A DNA stretch of 64,000 bases from DYFC01 sp041658585 (GCA_041658585.1 JBAZZX010000007.1:27074-91073); one strand, 5' to 3'; counted from the stretch's first letter, positions 1 through 9,295 are shown. Translations and numbers: made by a program. The notes: generated by a model from the letters alone, not told the origin.

Positions 1-1338
1 TGAGAGTGAATATCCCGGATATCTCTTCTTCAGGATATTCGCAAGAAGGTCAAGCGCATTATCATGGCTGCCTATGCAAACAATCGTATTTTCAATTTCC
101 TCCTTAGACCTGAGCAATTCGACGTCGATTTCAGAGCCGGCGCCAATCCCCTCCGACATGGCAGGTATCCGGATAAATCCGTCAGCGCGGACCAATGACA
201 TCAACACGCCTGCGCCACGGCTTACCGGAGTAGAAATAAACGTATCGCCGACCTTCCCTACCTTGACCCTAAGGAATTCTTCCTGTCCGGCAGGGGAAGC
301 AACCTGTCTTGATATCTTTGTCAAGAGGGTCTCGGGTTTACGAATGTCCAGGCCAAGCCATTTATAGATAATCGGTTTTACAAATAAGTTGAATGTTATA
401 TAAGCAGACACGGGATAACCGGGTATGCCAAGTACGGGTTTGCCCTTTATTATCCCGAGGATAACGGGTTTGCCCGGTTTTATATTAATACCGTGCAGCA
501 ACACTTCACCGAGTCCTCTTATAGCCTCTGCAGTGAAATCTTCCGAACCGGCAGACGAACCGGCGTTTACAACAATGATATCGCCCATAGCGTGAGCGTC
601 AAGGACCGCTTTTTTTAATTCCTCAAGGCTGTCAGGGACGATCCGGTATCTATCGTATTCACCGCCCCATTCCGAAACAAGACCGCCGAGGACCCTTGAA
701 TTGTATTCTATAATATCACCCCTTTTCAGCTCGGAGCCCGGCTCCACAATCTCATCTCCCGTAGGAATAATGATGACCTTCGGCTTCCTTCTGACTTTCA
801 CATCGATATGACCGCCCGCAAGCATGGCGCCGATATCAACCGGCCTGACCTTTTGGTTTTCAGGCAAAATCAGCTCGGTCGCCACGATATCCTCTCCGAT
901 TATACGCACATGCTGCCAGGGGGTGGCAGGGGAAATAATCTCGATGTACTCTTCCGTTATTACGCCATGCTCTTTGCTTACGGCTCTTATTATATTCACA
1001 TCTTCTATCATTATTACGGCATTGAATCCGTCAGGCATGGGGTCTCCCGTATTGACGGGAACAGCTCCGGAGCCGATTCCAAGTTTCATGGGAGTTCTTT
1101 CGGAAGCGCCGAAGGTATCCGTGAATCTTACCGCATAACCATCCATAGCCGACGAGTGATAAAAAGGAGAGGATACTCTTGCGATGACCGCTTCCGCAGT
1201 AACCCTTCCAAGAGCATCAGGGACGCTGACCGTATCTCCGGAGAAAGGCTTTGTAATGCCTTCGGAATCAAGCCTGGTCAGCCATCGTGATAACGCTTCA
1301 GATAGCGGCGTGTTTTCGAGGAAAATGTTACGGGACAT
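1..1338 (-). CDS. moeA: Molybdopterin molybdotransferase MoeA with a C-terminal periplasmic-binding-protein-like domain (partial, cut by window start)
   Basis: MoeA inserts molybdate into adenylylated molybdopterin in the last step of molybdenum cofactor synthesis, in the cytoplasm. I translated the minus strand from ATG at 1338 and found 446 codons open to the window edge. Visible MoeA motifs are PTGDE, NAGSSAGSEDF (the GGxSxG-type loop) and GIPGYPVSAY. After the MoeA core the frame continues into ENTIVCIGSHDNALDLL, which resembles the LysR/PBP-like domain fused to MoeA in archaea and some anaerobes; only its beginning is in the window. The start overlaps the response-regulator stop by one base (TAATG), so the two are translationally coupled. 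The identity is secure; the exact nature of the C-terminal domain is inferred from its first residues. Confidence 0.9.
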   Translation of the reverse strand, partial: MSRNIFLENTPLSEALSRWLTRLDSEGITKPFSGDTVSVPDALGRVTAEAVIARVSSPFYHSSAMDGYAVRFTDTFGASERTPMKLGIGSGAVPVNTGDPMPDGFNAVIMIEDVNIIRAVSKEHGVITEEYIEIISPATPWQHVRIIGEDIVATELILPENQKVRPVDIGAMLAGGHIDVKVRRKPKVIIIPTGDEIVEPGSELKRGDIIEYNSRVLGGLVSEWGGEYDRYRIVPDSLEELKKAVLDAHAMGDIIVVNAGSSAGSEDFTAEAIRGLGEVLLHGINIKPGKPVILGIIKGKPVLGIPGYPVSAYITFNLFVKPIIYKWLGLDIRKPETLLTKISRQVASPAGQEEFLRVKVGKVGDTFISTPVSRGAGVLMSLVRADGFIRIPAMSEGIGAGSEIDVELLRSKEEIENTIVCIGSHDNALDLLANILKKRYPGYSLS

Positions 1339-1688
1339 TACTGCTTGCCTAAAAGCTTTTTGATCATAATCTTCAATTCATCCAGATCCGACGATTTGAC
1401 AATATAGGCTTCCGACGCCCATACGGCAAAGTCGTCCCTGTAATCATATGCCGTGGACATTATCACCGGTATCTTGGGGTTCTTTTCCTTCATCTGCCTT
1501 AAGATCCGGATGCCGTCCACATCGGGCAACAGGATATCGAGAGTCACAATGTCCGGATTCTCGCGCTCGAACATCTCCATCGCCTCTGCCCCGTTTGAAG
1601 CCACCACAACGTCATAGCCTTCGTCCTGGAACTCTTCTTTATAAAGCCTCTGAATATGCAGGTCATCATCAACAACCAGTATCTTCAT
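1338..1688 (-). CDS. Single-domain response regulator (CheY-like receiver)
   Basis: This 116-residue protein is a bare receiver domain without an output domain. The acidic cluster is D7-D9, the phosphoacceptor is D51 in TLDILLPDVDG, the switch residues are S78/T79 and the conserved lysine is K98. It lies 62 bases after the stop of a large histidine kinase in the same direction and is probably that kinase's partner. A clear ribosome site (GGGAGGAGAG) precedes the ATG. With no output domain it must act by protein contact or pass phosphate on. The region VWASEAYIVKSSD at the C-terminal face is slightly unusual in having an extra serine after the lysine. Confidence 0.9.
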   Translation of the reverse strand: MKILVVDDDLHIQRLYKEEFQDEGYDVVVASNGAEAMEMFERENPDIVTLDILLPDVDGIRILRQMKEKNPKIPVIMSTAYDYRDDFAVWASEAYIVKSSDLDELKIMIKKLLGKQ

Positions 1689-1750
1689 TTCTCTCCTCCC
1701 TTTTTAGTTTACTCAATTCAACCGGTTTGCTCAGTAAACTCTTCAACATA

Positions 1751-4183
1751 TTATGTCAAAGGCAAAAAAACCCTAAATGTGCTGCCCTCTCCCTGTTTGC
1801 TTTCAACTTCGATACTTCCTTTGTGCTCCTCGACAATCCTGTGAGTTATTGCAAGTCCCAGTCCGGTGCCGGTCTTTTTTGTAGTGAAAAAAGGATCGAA
1901 TATATATTGCATATCCGTTTCGTTAATGCCCGGACCTGTATCCTGTATCTCAAAAACACATTTATCGTCTTTCACATAGTTTCTGACCGTTATCATGCTT
2001 TCAGGACTTACCGCCTGGACCGCATTTTTAAGGATGTTTAAAAGGGCCTCGCGGATCCTTGTCGGATCAATGTAGATGTTTGCGGAGTCACGGTATTCCC
2101 TGACAAGATTGATGTTCTTTTCGTCGATTTCGGATATAGCAAGAGATACGACATCTTCAAGTAGTTTCCCGGAATTAACCGTCTCTTTGTTCAGCCTTGT
2201 TTCCTTCACAAAACCGAGTATCTCATTCAGTATCCCCTCAAGCCTTCCGACTTCCTTGGCTACTATGTCGGCATATTCCTTTAGATTGCCGTCAAGCTTC
2301 TTCTCAAGCCTCCTTGCGAACCCGCCTAATGAAACGAGAGGATTCCTGATTTCATGGGCAACCCGCGCGGCAACCTCGCCAAGGGCTGCCATCCTCTCTG
2401 TTTTGACAACACGCTCGCGGAGACTCCGAAGTTCAGTGATGTCACTCAAGACATTGACCGTGCCGATAAACTCACCGGAGGTGTCGAAGATAGGCGAACT
2501 TGAGGTGATAAAGGTGCCTCCGAGATACGGGTCTTCCACTTCTTCCACAAACGCCTTCTTCTGTTCCACTGTTTTCTGATGGGGGCATTCTTTCCAGGGT
2601 CCGTTCATGCCGTGGAATACCTCATAACACTTCTTGCCTATTATTTCATCGGGAAGCTTACCCAATCTTTTACAAACGGCTTTATTTATATTCTTAACGA
2701 CAAAGTCCTCCGTAACGAAATAGACCATGTCCGAGATGGACTCAAAAATATTTTCGAGTTCCTGCTCCGTCAACTTGACCCATTCAAAGAGCCGCGCATT
2801 TTCAACAGCCGAAGCTATATGGTTTGAAAAGGCTGTCAGAAACCTCATGTCCTCTTCGGCGATCAGCCTTTTATTGAAATAATTGTCTACCCAGAGAACG
2901 CCTATTGCCTTATCTCTCGACACCAGAGGGATTACGGCATAAGCCTGCGTGCCCATCTTTTGGATAAGGACCGCATCAGAGAGCGGTTCTTTGGCGACAT
3001 CCAGGACATTGAGCAGTGTTTTTTCTTTCACAGCCCTTGTCAGGATCGTATTTTCCGTCAAAGGTATTTCTATGCCAAGGCTCAATCTGTCAAAGAATGA
3101 ATCCTTTCTCAAAGGCCCCGCTTCAATATCCTTCATAATATCGGGCAAGGTCTTCCGCTCAATCGAGAGCCTGTCCCATATCTGAAAGGCTTCATCGTAA
3201 CTGGCCGGCCCGACGCCCATGGCGCCCTTTAATACATTTTTATTTTCGTCAACAAGGAAGAGGATCGCACGGTTAAAACCGAGACCGTCACCCATGGTGA
3301 CCGCCGTGAGCACCATACGCAGCAGCCTGTCAAGGTCAAGGGTTCCCGTCATCGCCGAGCTGATGAAAAAGAGCCGGGAAAGTTCCTGATTCCTTCTGAC
3401 TAATTCCCTCTCGACATCCTTTAATTCAGATACGTCCCTGGATATGCCGCTGATGCCGATGACCTCGCCGGCGGCATTCTTGACCGGAGAGAGAGTGAGG
3501 GTAACCGTTATGATAGAACCGTCTCTTCGTTTCCTTAAGGTTTCAATCCTTCTAAACAGCTCGCCGTTCCTGACCCTCCGGTTATTCTCCCATTCAGGGT
3601 CAATAAGGCCTTCGGGGACAAAGGGCAGAAACTTTCCCAATACCTCTTCCTTTGTAAACCCGTATATCTTCTCCGCGCCTTGATTCCACGAGGTGATAAT
3701 GCCGTTCAGATCGGAGGTAACGATTGCATCGGCTGAATTCTCTATAATCCCTTCAAGGTATTCTTTTGTCTGGGTAACTTCGTTGTAAAGCCTGAGTATT
3801 TCATCGTGGCATACCATCCTGTCGGTAATATCCTGAATAAACACGACACATTCGGTCACTTCGCCTGCTTCGTTCTTTACCGGATATACTGAAAGTTCGG
3901 CATAATACGTAGTGTCATCAAGGTTGACTTTTTGTGTTACCGTATTAACCTCTTTTGTCTCAAAGGTGACCTGTGCCGCGCAATGAGGACATATCCAGCT
4001 ATGGTCATGGAATACTTCCCTGCAGTCCTTGTCTATGATGTCCTGCGAGGCTTTTTCGATCCATTTCTCTATAGATTTATTAACGGCAAGTATCCTGTAA
4101 TTTTTGTCGATCATGACAATGCCGTCGCGGATATTGCTAAAAATGATCTCGGTAAATTTCTGCATATGTTCCATAAGCGACAC
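1751..4183 (-). CDS. PAS-PAS-GAF-PAS sensor histidine kinase
   Basis: This 810-residue cytoplasmic kinase has no transmembrane segment. Domain order is PAS1 at about 10-125, which contains a CPHC motif near residue 65-68 that could bind a metal or heme, PAS2 at about 142-260, GAF at about 270-465, PAS3 at about 467-590, HisKA with the phosphoacceptor H610 in HEIRNPLVSL, then the ATPase domain with N-box ALLNILKNAVQA (residues about 713-724), G1 DTGPG and G2 GTGLGLAI. The start used is GTG at 4183, two bases after the glgA stop; an ATG three codons in is an alternative. It sits between glgA and its likely response regulator, so it may sense metabolic or redox state. The signal cannot be read from sequence. 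Confidence 0.93.
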   Translation of the reverse strand: MSLMEHMQKFTEIIFSNIRDGIVMIDKNYRILAVNKSIEKWIEKASQDIIDKDCREVFHDHSWICPHCAAQVTFETKEVNTVTQKVNLDDTTYYAELSVYPVKNEAGEVTECVVFIQDITDRMVCHDEILRLYNEVTQTKEYLEGIIENSADAIVTSDLNGIITSWNQGAEKIYGFTKEEVLGKFLPFVPEGLIDPEWENNRRVRNGELFRRIETLRKRRDGSIITVTLTLSPVKNAAGEVIGISGISRDVSELKDVERELVRRNQELSRLFFISSAMTGTLDLDRLLRMVLTAVTMGDGLGFNRAILFLVDENKNVLKGAMGVGPASYDEAFQIWDRLSIERKTLPDIMKDIEAGPLRKDSFFDRLSLGIEIPLTENTILTRAVKEKTLLNVLDVAKEPLSDAVLIQKMGTQAYAVIPLVSRDKAIGVLWVDNYFNKRLIAEEDMRFLTAFSNHIASAVENARLFEWVKLTEQELENIFESISDMVYFVTEDFVVKNINKAVCKRLGKLPDEIIGKKCYEVFHGMNGPWKECPHQKTVEQKKAFVEEVEDPYLGGTFITSSSPIFDTSGEFIGTVNVLSDITELRSLRERVVKTERMAALGEVAARVAHEIRNPLVSLGGFARRLEKKLDGNLKEYADIVAKEVGRLEGILNEILGFVKETRLNKETVNSGKLLEDVVSLAISEIDEKNINLVREYRDSANIYIDPTRIREALLNILKNAVQAVSPESMITVRNYVKDDKCVFEIQDTGPGINETDMQYIFDPFFTTKKTGTGLGLAITHRIVEEHKGSIEVESKQGEGSTFRVFLPLT

Positions 4184-4185
4184 CC

Positions 4186-5637
4186 TTAAAACCTTTCCCT
4201 TTTTATTGCATTCTGATAAAGCTCAATGTACCGCCCAGCTGAACTTTTCCATGAAAAATCCATCTTCATTCCATCGGCAATCATATTTTTCATCTTTCTG
4301 CCGTCGGTATAAACACAAAAGGCCCTTTTGAGAGCTTCAAGCAGAGCATAACGGGTATAATCATGGAAGAGGATCCCTGTGCCGCTTGATTTCAACGGAT
4401 CAAAATCCTGTATGGTATCGGCAAGGCCGCCTGTTGACCTTGCAACGGGAATTGTGCCATATCTCATTGCTATGAGTTGGCCAAGTCCGCATGGTTCATA
4501 TTTAGAGGGCATCAGAAAAAAATCGGAACCCGCATAAACCATGTGGGCAAGCCGGTCATTAAATCCGATATTAACCGAGATAGCGCCCTTGTATTTATCC
4601 GCCAGAGTCAGTAAAGCCCTCTGTATAGCGTCATCGCCTTTACCGAGAATAGCAAGCCTCACTCCATGAGAAAAAAGTTCCGGAGCGCATTGAACGACAA
4701 GGTCCATCCCTTTCTGTTCGGAAAGTCTGCCGACTATGCCGACGAGAGGCGCTTTCTCAGCTTCGGGATTGCCTTGTTTAAATAATGTTTTTATCAACTC
4801 CCTCTTGCAGACAGCCTTTCCCGAGACATCCCGGCTGCTGTAGTAAGCGGGTAACAAAACGTCTTTTGACGGATTCCACTCTTCATAATCTATACCGTTT
4901 ATGACTCCGTAAAGGTCTTTCTCTCTGTCTCGTATAACACCGTCGAGTCCGAACCCGGAGGCGGCTGTCAATATTTCCCGGGCGTATGTAACGCTTACGG
5001 TATTCAGGATATCCGCAGAAATAATGCCTGCCTTCAGAAAATTCACCTTGCCGTAGAACTCTATTCCCCTTGGGTGAAAAAGTTCCGGTCCGAGGTTGGT
5101 CAGAGACATCTCAGCCGCCGGGAACAGACCCTGATAGCCAAGATTATGTATGGTAAGAATAGTAGCCGTGTTTTTTAAAAATGTGTCGTCTTTAAAAAGC
5201 GTTTTCAGGTAGAGAGGAACAAGTCCCGTCTGCCAGTCATTACAATGGATAATTTCAGGTTGAAAGTTCAGCGCCCTGCACGCCTCAAGCAGTCCCCGTG
5301 AGAAGAAGATAAACCTTGCGGCATTGTCGCTATAATCTCCTTCCGGCGTACCGTACAGTTCCGGCCTGTTAAAATACTCTTCGCATTGCAGAAAATAAGT
5401 TGAAGACTGATGGCTGAATATCCTGCCTTCTACAAGCCTTTCCCCGACCGGGACTTTTATTGAAAGTCCGGTATCGTTCAGGGGAAAATCCTCCCGTATT
5501 TTTTTATATAGAGGCAGTATCAGGCATGTTTTATGACCCATCCCACGGTATTCCCTGCTCAGAGATCCGGCTACATCTGCAAGGCCTCCGGTCTTTATAT
5601 AAGGCACCGCCTCGGGAGAGGCTATCAGTATCTTCAC
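4186..5637 (-). CDS. glgA: Glycogen (starch) synthase GlgA
   Basis: This GT5 enzyme transfers glucose from ADP-glucose (or UDP-glucose) to growing alpha-1,4-glucan. The N-terminal nucleotide-sugar motif KTGGLADV is at residues 15-22, and the C-terminal GT-B signature SKYEPCGLGQLIAMRYGT is present. The open frame extends further upstream, but I place the start at GTG 5637. It gives the family-typical beginning MKILIASPEAVPY, overlaps the galT stop as GTGA, and has GGGAGG about eight bases upstream. The resulting length of 483 residues is normal. With galT upstream it forms a carbohydrate-storage pair in the same transcript as a two-component system. Confidence 0.94.
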   Translation of the reverse strand: MKILIASPEAVPYIKTGGLADVAGSLSREYRGMGHKTCLILPLYKKIREDFPLNDTGLSIKVPVGERLVEGRIFSHQSSTYFLQCEEYFNRPELYGTPEGDYSDNAARFIFFSRGLLEACRALNFQPEIIHCNDWQTGLVPLYLKTLFKDDTFLKNTATILTIHNLGYQGLFPAAEMSLTNLGPELFHPRGIEFYGKVNFLKAGIISADILNTVSVTYAREILTAASGFGLDGVIRDREKDLYGVINGIDYEEWNPSKDVLLPAYYSSRDVSGKAVCKRELIKTLFKQGNPEAEKAPLVGIVGRLSEQKGMDLVVQCAPELFSHGVRLAILGKGDDAIQRALLTLADKYKGAISVNIGFNDRLAHMVYAGSDFFLMPSKYEPCGLGQLIAMRYGTIPVARSTGGLADTIQDFDPLKSSGTGILFHDYTRYALLEALKRAFCVYTDGRKMKNMIADGMKMDFSWKSSAGRYIELYQNAIKRERF

Positions 5638-6629
5638 AGTTTTGCCTCCCGCATAAACCGGGCTGACTCTTCCGGAGGAGTGGGATTGATATAGAAACCG
5701 GAGCCCCACTCAAAGCCCGCGATCTTCGTCAGTTTGGGCACAATCTCGATATGCCAGTGGTAATAATCATTTGTTTCTTCAACAAAGGGAGAGGTATGCA
5801 GAACGAAATTATATGGCGGAATATCAAGTATCTTGTCCATCTGTTTTAGAATTGTCTGAAGGATTTCCGCCAGAGGCGCAAAATTCCTGTCCGGCGGGAA
5901 GTAACTCGATTCATGACTCTTCGGCAGTATCCAGGTCTCAAAAGGCGACCTCGGGGCAAAGGGAGCTATGGCGACATACCTGGAGTTTTCATAGATCACC
6001 CTCTTCCTGGCCTCCAGCTCCTGATTGATGATATCGCAGAAAATGCACCGTTCTTTCAGCTCGTAGTAACGCTTTGCGGCCTCCGTTTCTTCCTGCACCA
6101 GTTTAGGTATGATAGGCAAAGCTATCAATTGTGTATGCGAATGTTCAAGAGAAGCCCCTGCAGCGTCTCCTTCATTCTTGAAAATGAGTATGTACTTGAA
6201 GCGGCGGTCCTTCTTCAAATCGTTCAGCCTCATGTAATAGGCCCAGAGGGCGTCTTCAACGCTTTTTAACGGAATAGTTGCCAATGATTGCAGGTGGTCC
6301 GGCGTCTCGACAATGACCTCATGGGCGCCGACCCCGTTCATCTTGTCAAACATGCCTTCGCCGGTTTTACTCAGCTCGCCGTAAATCTGAAGGGCCGGGA
6401 ATTTGTTCGGCATGACCCTTAGGGTCCACCCGGGAGAATTAGGAGCCGTGCCGGAAGGTCTGAAGGCTATTATCTCGGTAGGGGTAGTATACTCATTTCC
6501 AGGACAGAAAGGGCAGAACCCTCCCCTCTTTTTCTGGGAAGGAGAAATAAAATCAGTCGGTCTTTTTCCTCTCTCTACGGAAATAATGACCCAGCGGCCC
6601 GATATAGGATCTTTTCTCAGTTCAGACAT
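5634..6629 (-). CDS. galT: Galactose-1-phosphate uridylyltransferase (HIT superfamily)
   Basis: GalT exchanges UMP between UDP-glucose and galactose-1-phosphate in the Leloir pathway. The 331-residue product starts MSELRKDPISGRWVI, typical of the bacterial family. A zinc-type pair C39/C42 is in FCPFCPGNE, the active-site region is LEHSHTQLIALP with H163 and H165, and a second histidine cluster YYHWHIEIVPK is near the C-terminus. It is the first gene of the minus-strand operon and overlaps glgA by four bases. Some relatives act on other sugar-1-phosphates (ADP-glucose phosphorylase-like), so the precise substrate is uncertain. The ATG has AGGAGAG a few bases upstream. Confidence 0.9.
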   Translation of the reverse strand: MSELRKDPISGRWVIISVERGKRPTDFISPSQKKRGGFCPFCPGNEYTTPTEIIAFRPSGTAPNSPGWTLRVMPNKFPALQIYGELSKTGEGMFDKMNGVGAHEVIVETPDHLQSLATIPLKSVEDALWAYYMRLNDLKKDRRFKYILIFKNEGDAAGASLEHSHTQLIALPIIPKLVQEETEAAKRYYELKERCIFCDIINQELEARKRVIYENSRYVAIAPFAPRSPFETWILPKSHESSYFPPDRNFAPLAEILQTILKQMDKILDIPPYNFVLHTSPFVEETNDYYHWHIEIVPKLTKIAGFEWGSGFYINPTPPEESARFMREAKL

Positions 6630-6668
6630 CTCTCCTCCAATGAATCGTAATAAGGCAATAAAGTAAGC

Positions 6669-6793
6669 ATTCAGTTAAGGGTTGAGAAATCCTCCCCTTT
6701 GCAAGGGGAGGTTGGAGGGGTTTTTGAAAAATAATTAAAACCACCCCTTCCCCTCCTTGCAAAGGAGGGGATTAAACCTGTAACTGAAGGATT
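6669..6793. repeat. Palindromic MITE-like element
   Basis: A long imperfect inverted repeat fills most of the gap between the divergent galT and RNase Z-like genes. The left arm begins near TTCAGTTAAGGGTTGAG and carries CCTCCCCTTTGCAAGGGG. The right arm is its reverse complement (CCCCTCCTTGCAAAGGAGG, ending near TAACTGAAGG). The arms are about 55 bases each around an A/T-rich centre (AAAAATAATTAAAA). The C/G-rich core resembles the element inserted in frame at 60593-60713. No coding capacity is present. Confidence 0.75.
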
Positions 6794-6861
6794 ACGCAAT
6801 AAAGCCGTTTTCTATTAAAATATTTTTGGTAGTATTATATCATAATGGAATATAATCACTC

Positions 6862-7827
6862 ATGAAACCCGCATTTATTCATCATCTTGTCAACGGCCCT
6901 TTTGAAGACCCTTCTCTTTTTGTCGGAATACCGGGGGAACGAAGGGCATTGTTGTTTGATATCGGGGATATTTCAAAACTCGGTCCCGGCAACCTTCAGA
7001 AAATTACGGACGTTTTTGTGACCCATACACACATCGACCATTTCATAGGATTTGATACTCTTCTCAGGGCTGTTTTACGGAGGGAAGTTCCATTGAAGAT
7101 ATACGGTCCGGCGAACATAACCGAATGCATAGAAGGAAAGCTGAAAGGCTATACATGGAACCTCATTAAAGATTACCCTTTAAAATTGGAAGTAATTTGT
7201 GTGGATGGAAACAGTGTCGCCCCGACCGGCTTTTATGCAGAGCAATACTTTCAGAGAACGGGTCATCCCCCATCGGCTTTCAACGGCATACTTCTTAAAG
7301 AACCTCCTTTTACAGTCAAGGCCGTCCAACTGGACCATCAGACGCCCTGTCTCGGGTTTTCCCTTGAAGAAGAATTCCACATCAACATCAATAAAGCCCT
7401 GCTCAATGAAATGGGACTTCCAGTAGGCCCATGGCTTTCAGAATTAAAAAAGGCCATCAGGGAAGGCCGATCAGGAGATACTGAGATCGTCGTTGAAGGA
7501 AAGGAATTCACCCTCGATACGTTAAGAAATATTGCAACGATAACAAAAGGGCAAAAGATATCTTATATCACGGACGTCTCTTTAACCGAAGAGAATATCC
7601 TCAAAATTATCGGGTTCACAGGCAATTCAGATACCCTTTATTGTGAGGCCTATTTTATGGATAAAGACAGGGACAGGGCAAAAGAACGATTCCACCTGAC
7701 CGCAAAGACTGCCGGGATGATCGCAAGAGAGGCAGGCGTGCGAAATCTGATCGTCATGCATTTCTCACCCAAATACCGCGATACCCCTGACGGCCCCACG
7801 CAGGAAGCAATGGAAGAGTTCTCTTGA
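6862..7827 (+). CDS. RNase Z-like metallo-beta-lactamase-fold hydrolase
   Basis: This 321-residue protein of the tRNase Z/arylsulfatase-like metallo-beta-lactamase group probably cleaves a phosphodiester using two metal ions. The metal motif THTHIDHF provides H55, H57, D59 and H60. Further family features are DHQTPCLGFSLE in the middle, CEAYF with downstream HLTA, and the terminal MHFSPKYRD with its conserved histidine. The N-terminal strand HHLVNGPFEDPSLFV is shared with RNase Z relatives that lack the canonical opening, so a substrate other than tRNA 3' ends is possible. It stands alone, divergent from galT and convergent with fabF (six bases apart). Confidence 0.85.
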   Translation: MKPAFIHHLVNGPFEDPSLFVGIPGERRALLFDIGDISKLGPGNLQKITDVFVTHTHIDHFIGFDTLLRAVLRREVPLKIYGPANITECIEGKLKGYTWNLIKDYPLKLEVICVDGNSVAPTGFYAEQYFQRTGHPPSAFNGILLKEPPFTVKAVQLDHQTPCLGFSLEEEFHININKALLNEMGLPVGPWLSELKKAIREGRSGDTEIVVEGKEFTLDTLRNIATITKGQKISYITDVSLTEENILKIIGFTGNSDTLYCEAYFMDKDRDRAKERFHLTAKTAGMIAREAGVRNLIVMHFSPKYRDTPDGPTQEAMEEFS

Positions 7828-7833
7828 TATTTT

Positions 7834-9069
7834 TTATATTTTTTTCATAACCAGCACTGCATTCACCCCGCCAAAGCCAAAGGAATTCGATATAGCATAT
7901 TCGATGTCAGCCTTTCTGAGTTCGGTCACAATATCAAGATCACATTTTGGATCGCGTTCCGTGAGGTTTATTGTGGGCGGTATGGTCCCCTCGCACATAC
8001 TAATCATAGTAATCGCAGCCTCCAGAGCGCCGGATGCGGCAAGCATATGCCCTGTCATAGATTTCAGTGAAAATACCGGAATCTCACAGGCTTTCTTTCC
8101 GAAGGTTATTTTTATAGCCTCGGTCTCTGTTTTGTCCCCAAGGATTGTGGATGTGCCGTGGGCATTGATAAAATCGATATCTCCGGCAGCGAGCCCCGCA
8201 TCTTCTATTGCAGCGCTTATCGCCCTCGCCTCTCCTTCCGCAGAGGGTATGGTCTGATGAAAGGAGTCACAGGTATTGCCATATCCTGTGATCTCCCCGT
8301 ATACTTTCGCGCCTCTTTTCCGTGCAGTTGTATATTCTTCCAGAACCATTATGCAGGCCCCTTCTGAAAGCACAAAACCGTCTCTCGTCCTGTCAAACGG
8401 TCTGCTTGCGGTAGAATCATTTATTTTCGATAGAGCGCCTGATGCGCCGTATCCCTGAAAACATATCCCGCACAGAGGCGCTTCGGCTCCGCCGCATAAT
8501 ACAGGGTATTTATATCCTGAAATGATTAACCGGTAGGCCTCACCAATCGCATTTGCTCCTGATGCGCAGGCATTTGAAACGCCAAGGCAGCAGCCTTTTA
8601 TTCCGAGCTTCTGTGCAATATAGGACGGGGCCATGCTGATGGTTGTCGCAGGCATAAGATATGGAGAAACGGAATGTTGTTTCCGCGATAGTCGACGGCT
8701 TTTAATGATCGAATGCTCCAGAGAGCTTATGCCGCCCCGGCTCGAACCGACTATTATTCCTGCAGAAGAAAGGGATGAAGGATGAAGGATGAAGGATGAA
8801 ATAAGTCCCGCGTCTTCTGCCGCCATGACCGCTGCAGCTACGGCATACTGCGCAAACGGGTCAAGGCGTTTTAATTCCTTACCGGAAAGATACCTGCCCG
8901 GATCAAAATGCTTCAGTTCTCCGGCAACTTGCCATGGGATATCCGAAGCATCAAATCCGGTTACCGGACCTATGCCCGCTAATCCTTTTTTGGCCGCAGC
9001 CCATGACTCCTGAAAGGTATTACCGAGCGGGCTTACAGCCCCGATGCCTGTCACAACAACCCTGTTCAT
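7834..9069 (-). CDS. fabF: 3-oxoacyl-[ACP] synthase II (KAS II)
   Basis: FabF condenses malonyl-ACP with acyl-ACP in fatty-acid elongation. The 411-residue protein has the catalytic triad C168 (SNACASG), H304 (NAHGTST) and H341 (MTGHMLAASG), with K336 in SLKSMTGH. The start MNRVVVTGIG is typical. Between the early helix and the strand AGIIVGSS the sequence reads LISSFILHPSSLSS, encoded by four tandem GGATGAA heptamers (plus-strand reading). This is a repeat-derived insert in a surface loop. No acpP or fabG is adjacent, so it may be a second, specialised KAS II. Confidence 0.93.
   Translation of the reverse strand: MNRVVVTGIGAVSPLGNTFQESWAAAKKGLAGIGPVTGFDASDIPWQVAGELKHFDPGRYLSGKELKRLDPFAQYAVAAAVMAAEDAGLISSFILHPSSLSSAGIIVGSSRGGISSLEHSIIKSRRLSRKQHSVSPYLMPATTISMAPSYIAQKLGIKGCCLGVSNACASGANAIGEAYRLIISGYKYPVLCGGAEAPLCGICFQGYGASGALSKINDSTASRPFDRTRDGFVLSEGACIMVLEEYTTARKRGAKVYGEITGYGNTCDSFHQTIPSAEGEARAISAAIEDAGLAAGDIDFINAHGTSTILGDKTETEAIKITFGKKACEIPVFSLKSMTGHMLAASGALEAAITMISMCEGTIPPTINLTERDPKCDLDIVTELRKADIEYAISNSFGFGGVNAVLVMKKI
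8773..8800. repeat. Four tandem GGATGAA heptamers inside fabF
   Basis: Four perfect copies of the 7-base unit GGATGAA occur within the fabF reading frame and encode a FILHPSS-type peptide on the minus strand. The unit length is not a multiple of three, so gain or loss of one copy would shift the frame, whereas changes of three copies would not. Confidence 0.95.
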
Positions 9070-9295
9070 AGTTTTTCAACCGGTTGCATAAAATGAAAGG
9101 GAGACATGATAAAAAACCATTTAGAACGCGACAAAAGATAATTCATATTCACCTGACGGCACTTTTAACTTTATGTGTGTTTTATATAAATGCATATCGA
9201 ACAGTGCTAATAGTACATCAAGGAGTCGCCTAAAAGCTTTTTTATCATGTCTCCCTTTCAAATTTAGAACATCTTTTGTAACGTTCATAGTTTTT
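9064..9295. repeat. Possible small non-autonomous element with inverted arms and flanking direct repeats
   Basis: A 23-base sequence TGAAAGGGAGACATGATAAAA plus two A's at 9094-9116 recurs as a perfect reverse complement at 9238-9260. A 13-base direct repeat GTTCATAGTTTTT lies outside the arms at 9064-9076 and 9283-9295; the left copy contains the fabF start codon. About 120 bases of non-coding sequence lie between the arms. The whole 9070-9416 gap shows no gene. It could be a MITE or a structured 5' leader of fabF. Confidence 0.5.

Noticed and set aside
808..1290. Plus-strand ORF opposite moeA
   Set aside because: It lies antisense to a well-matched MoeA coding frame and has no family features.
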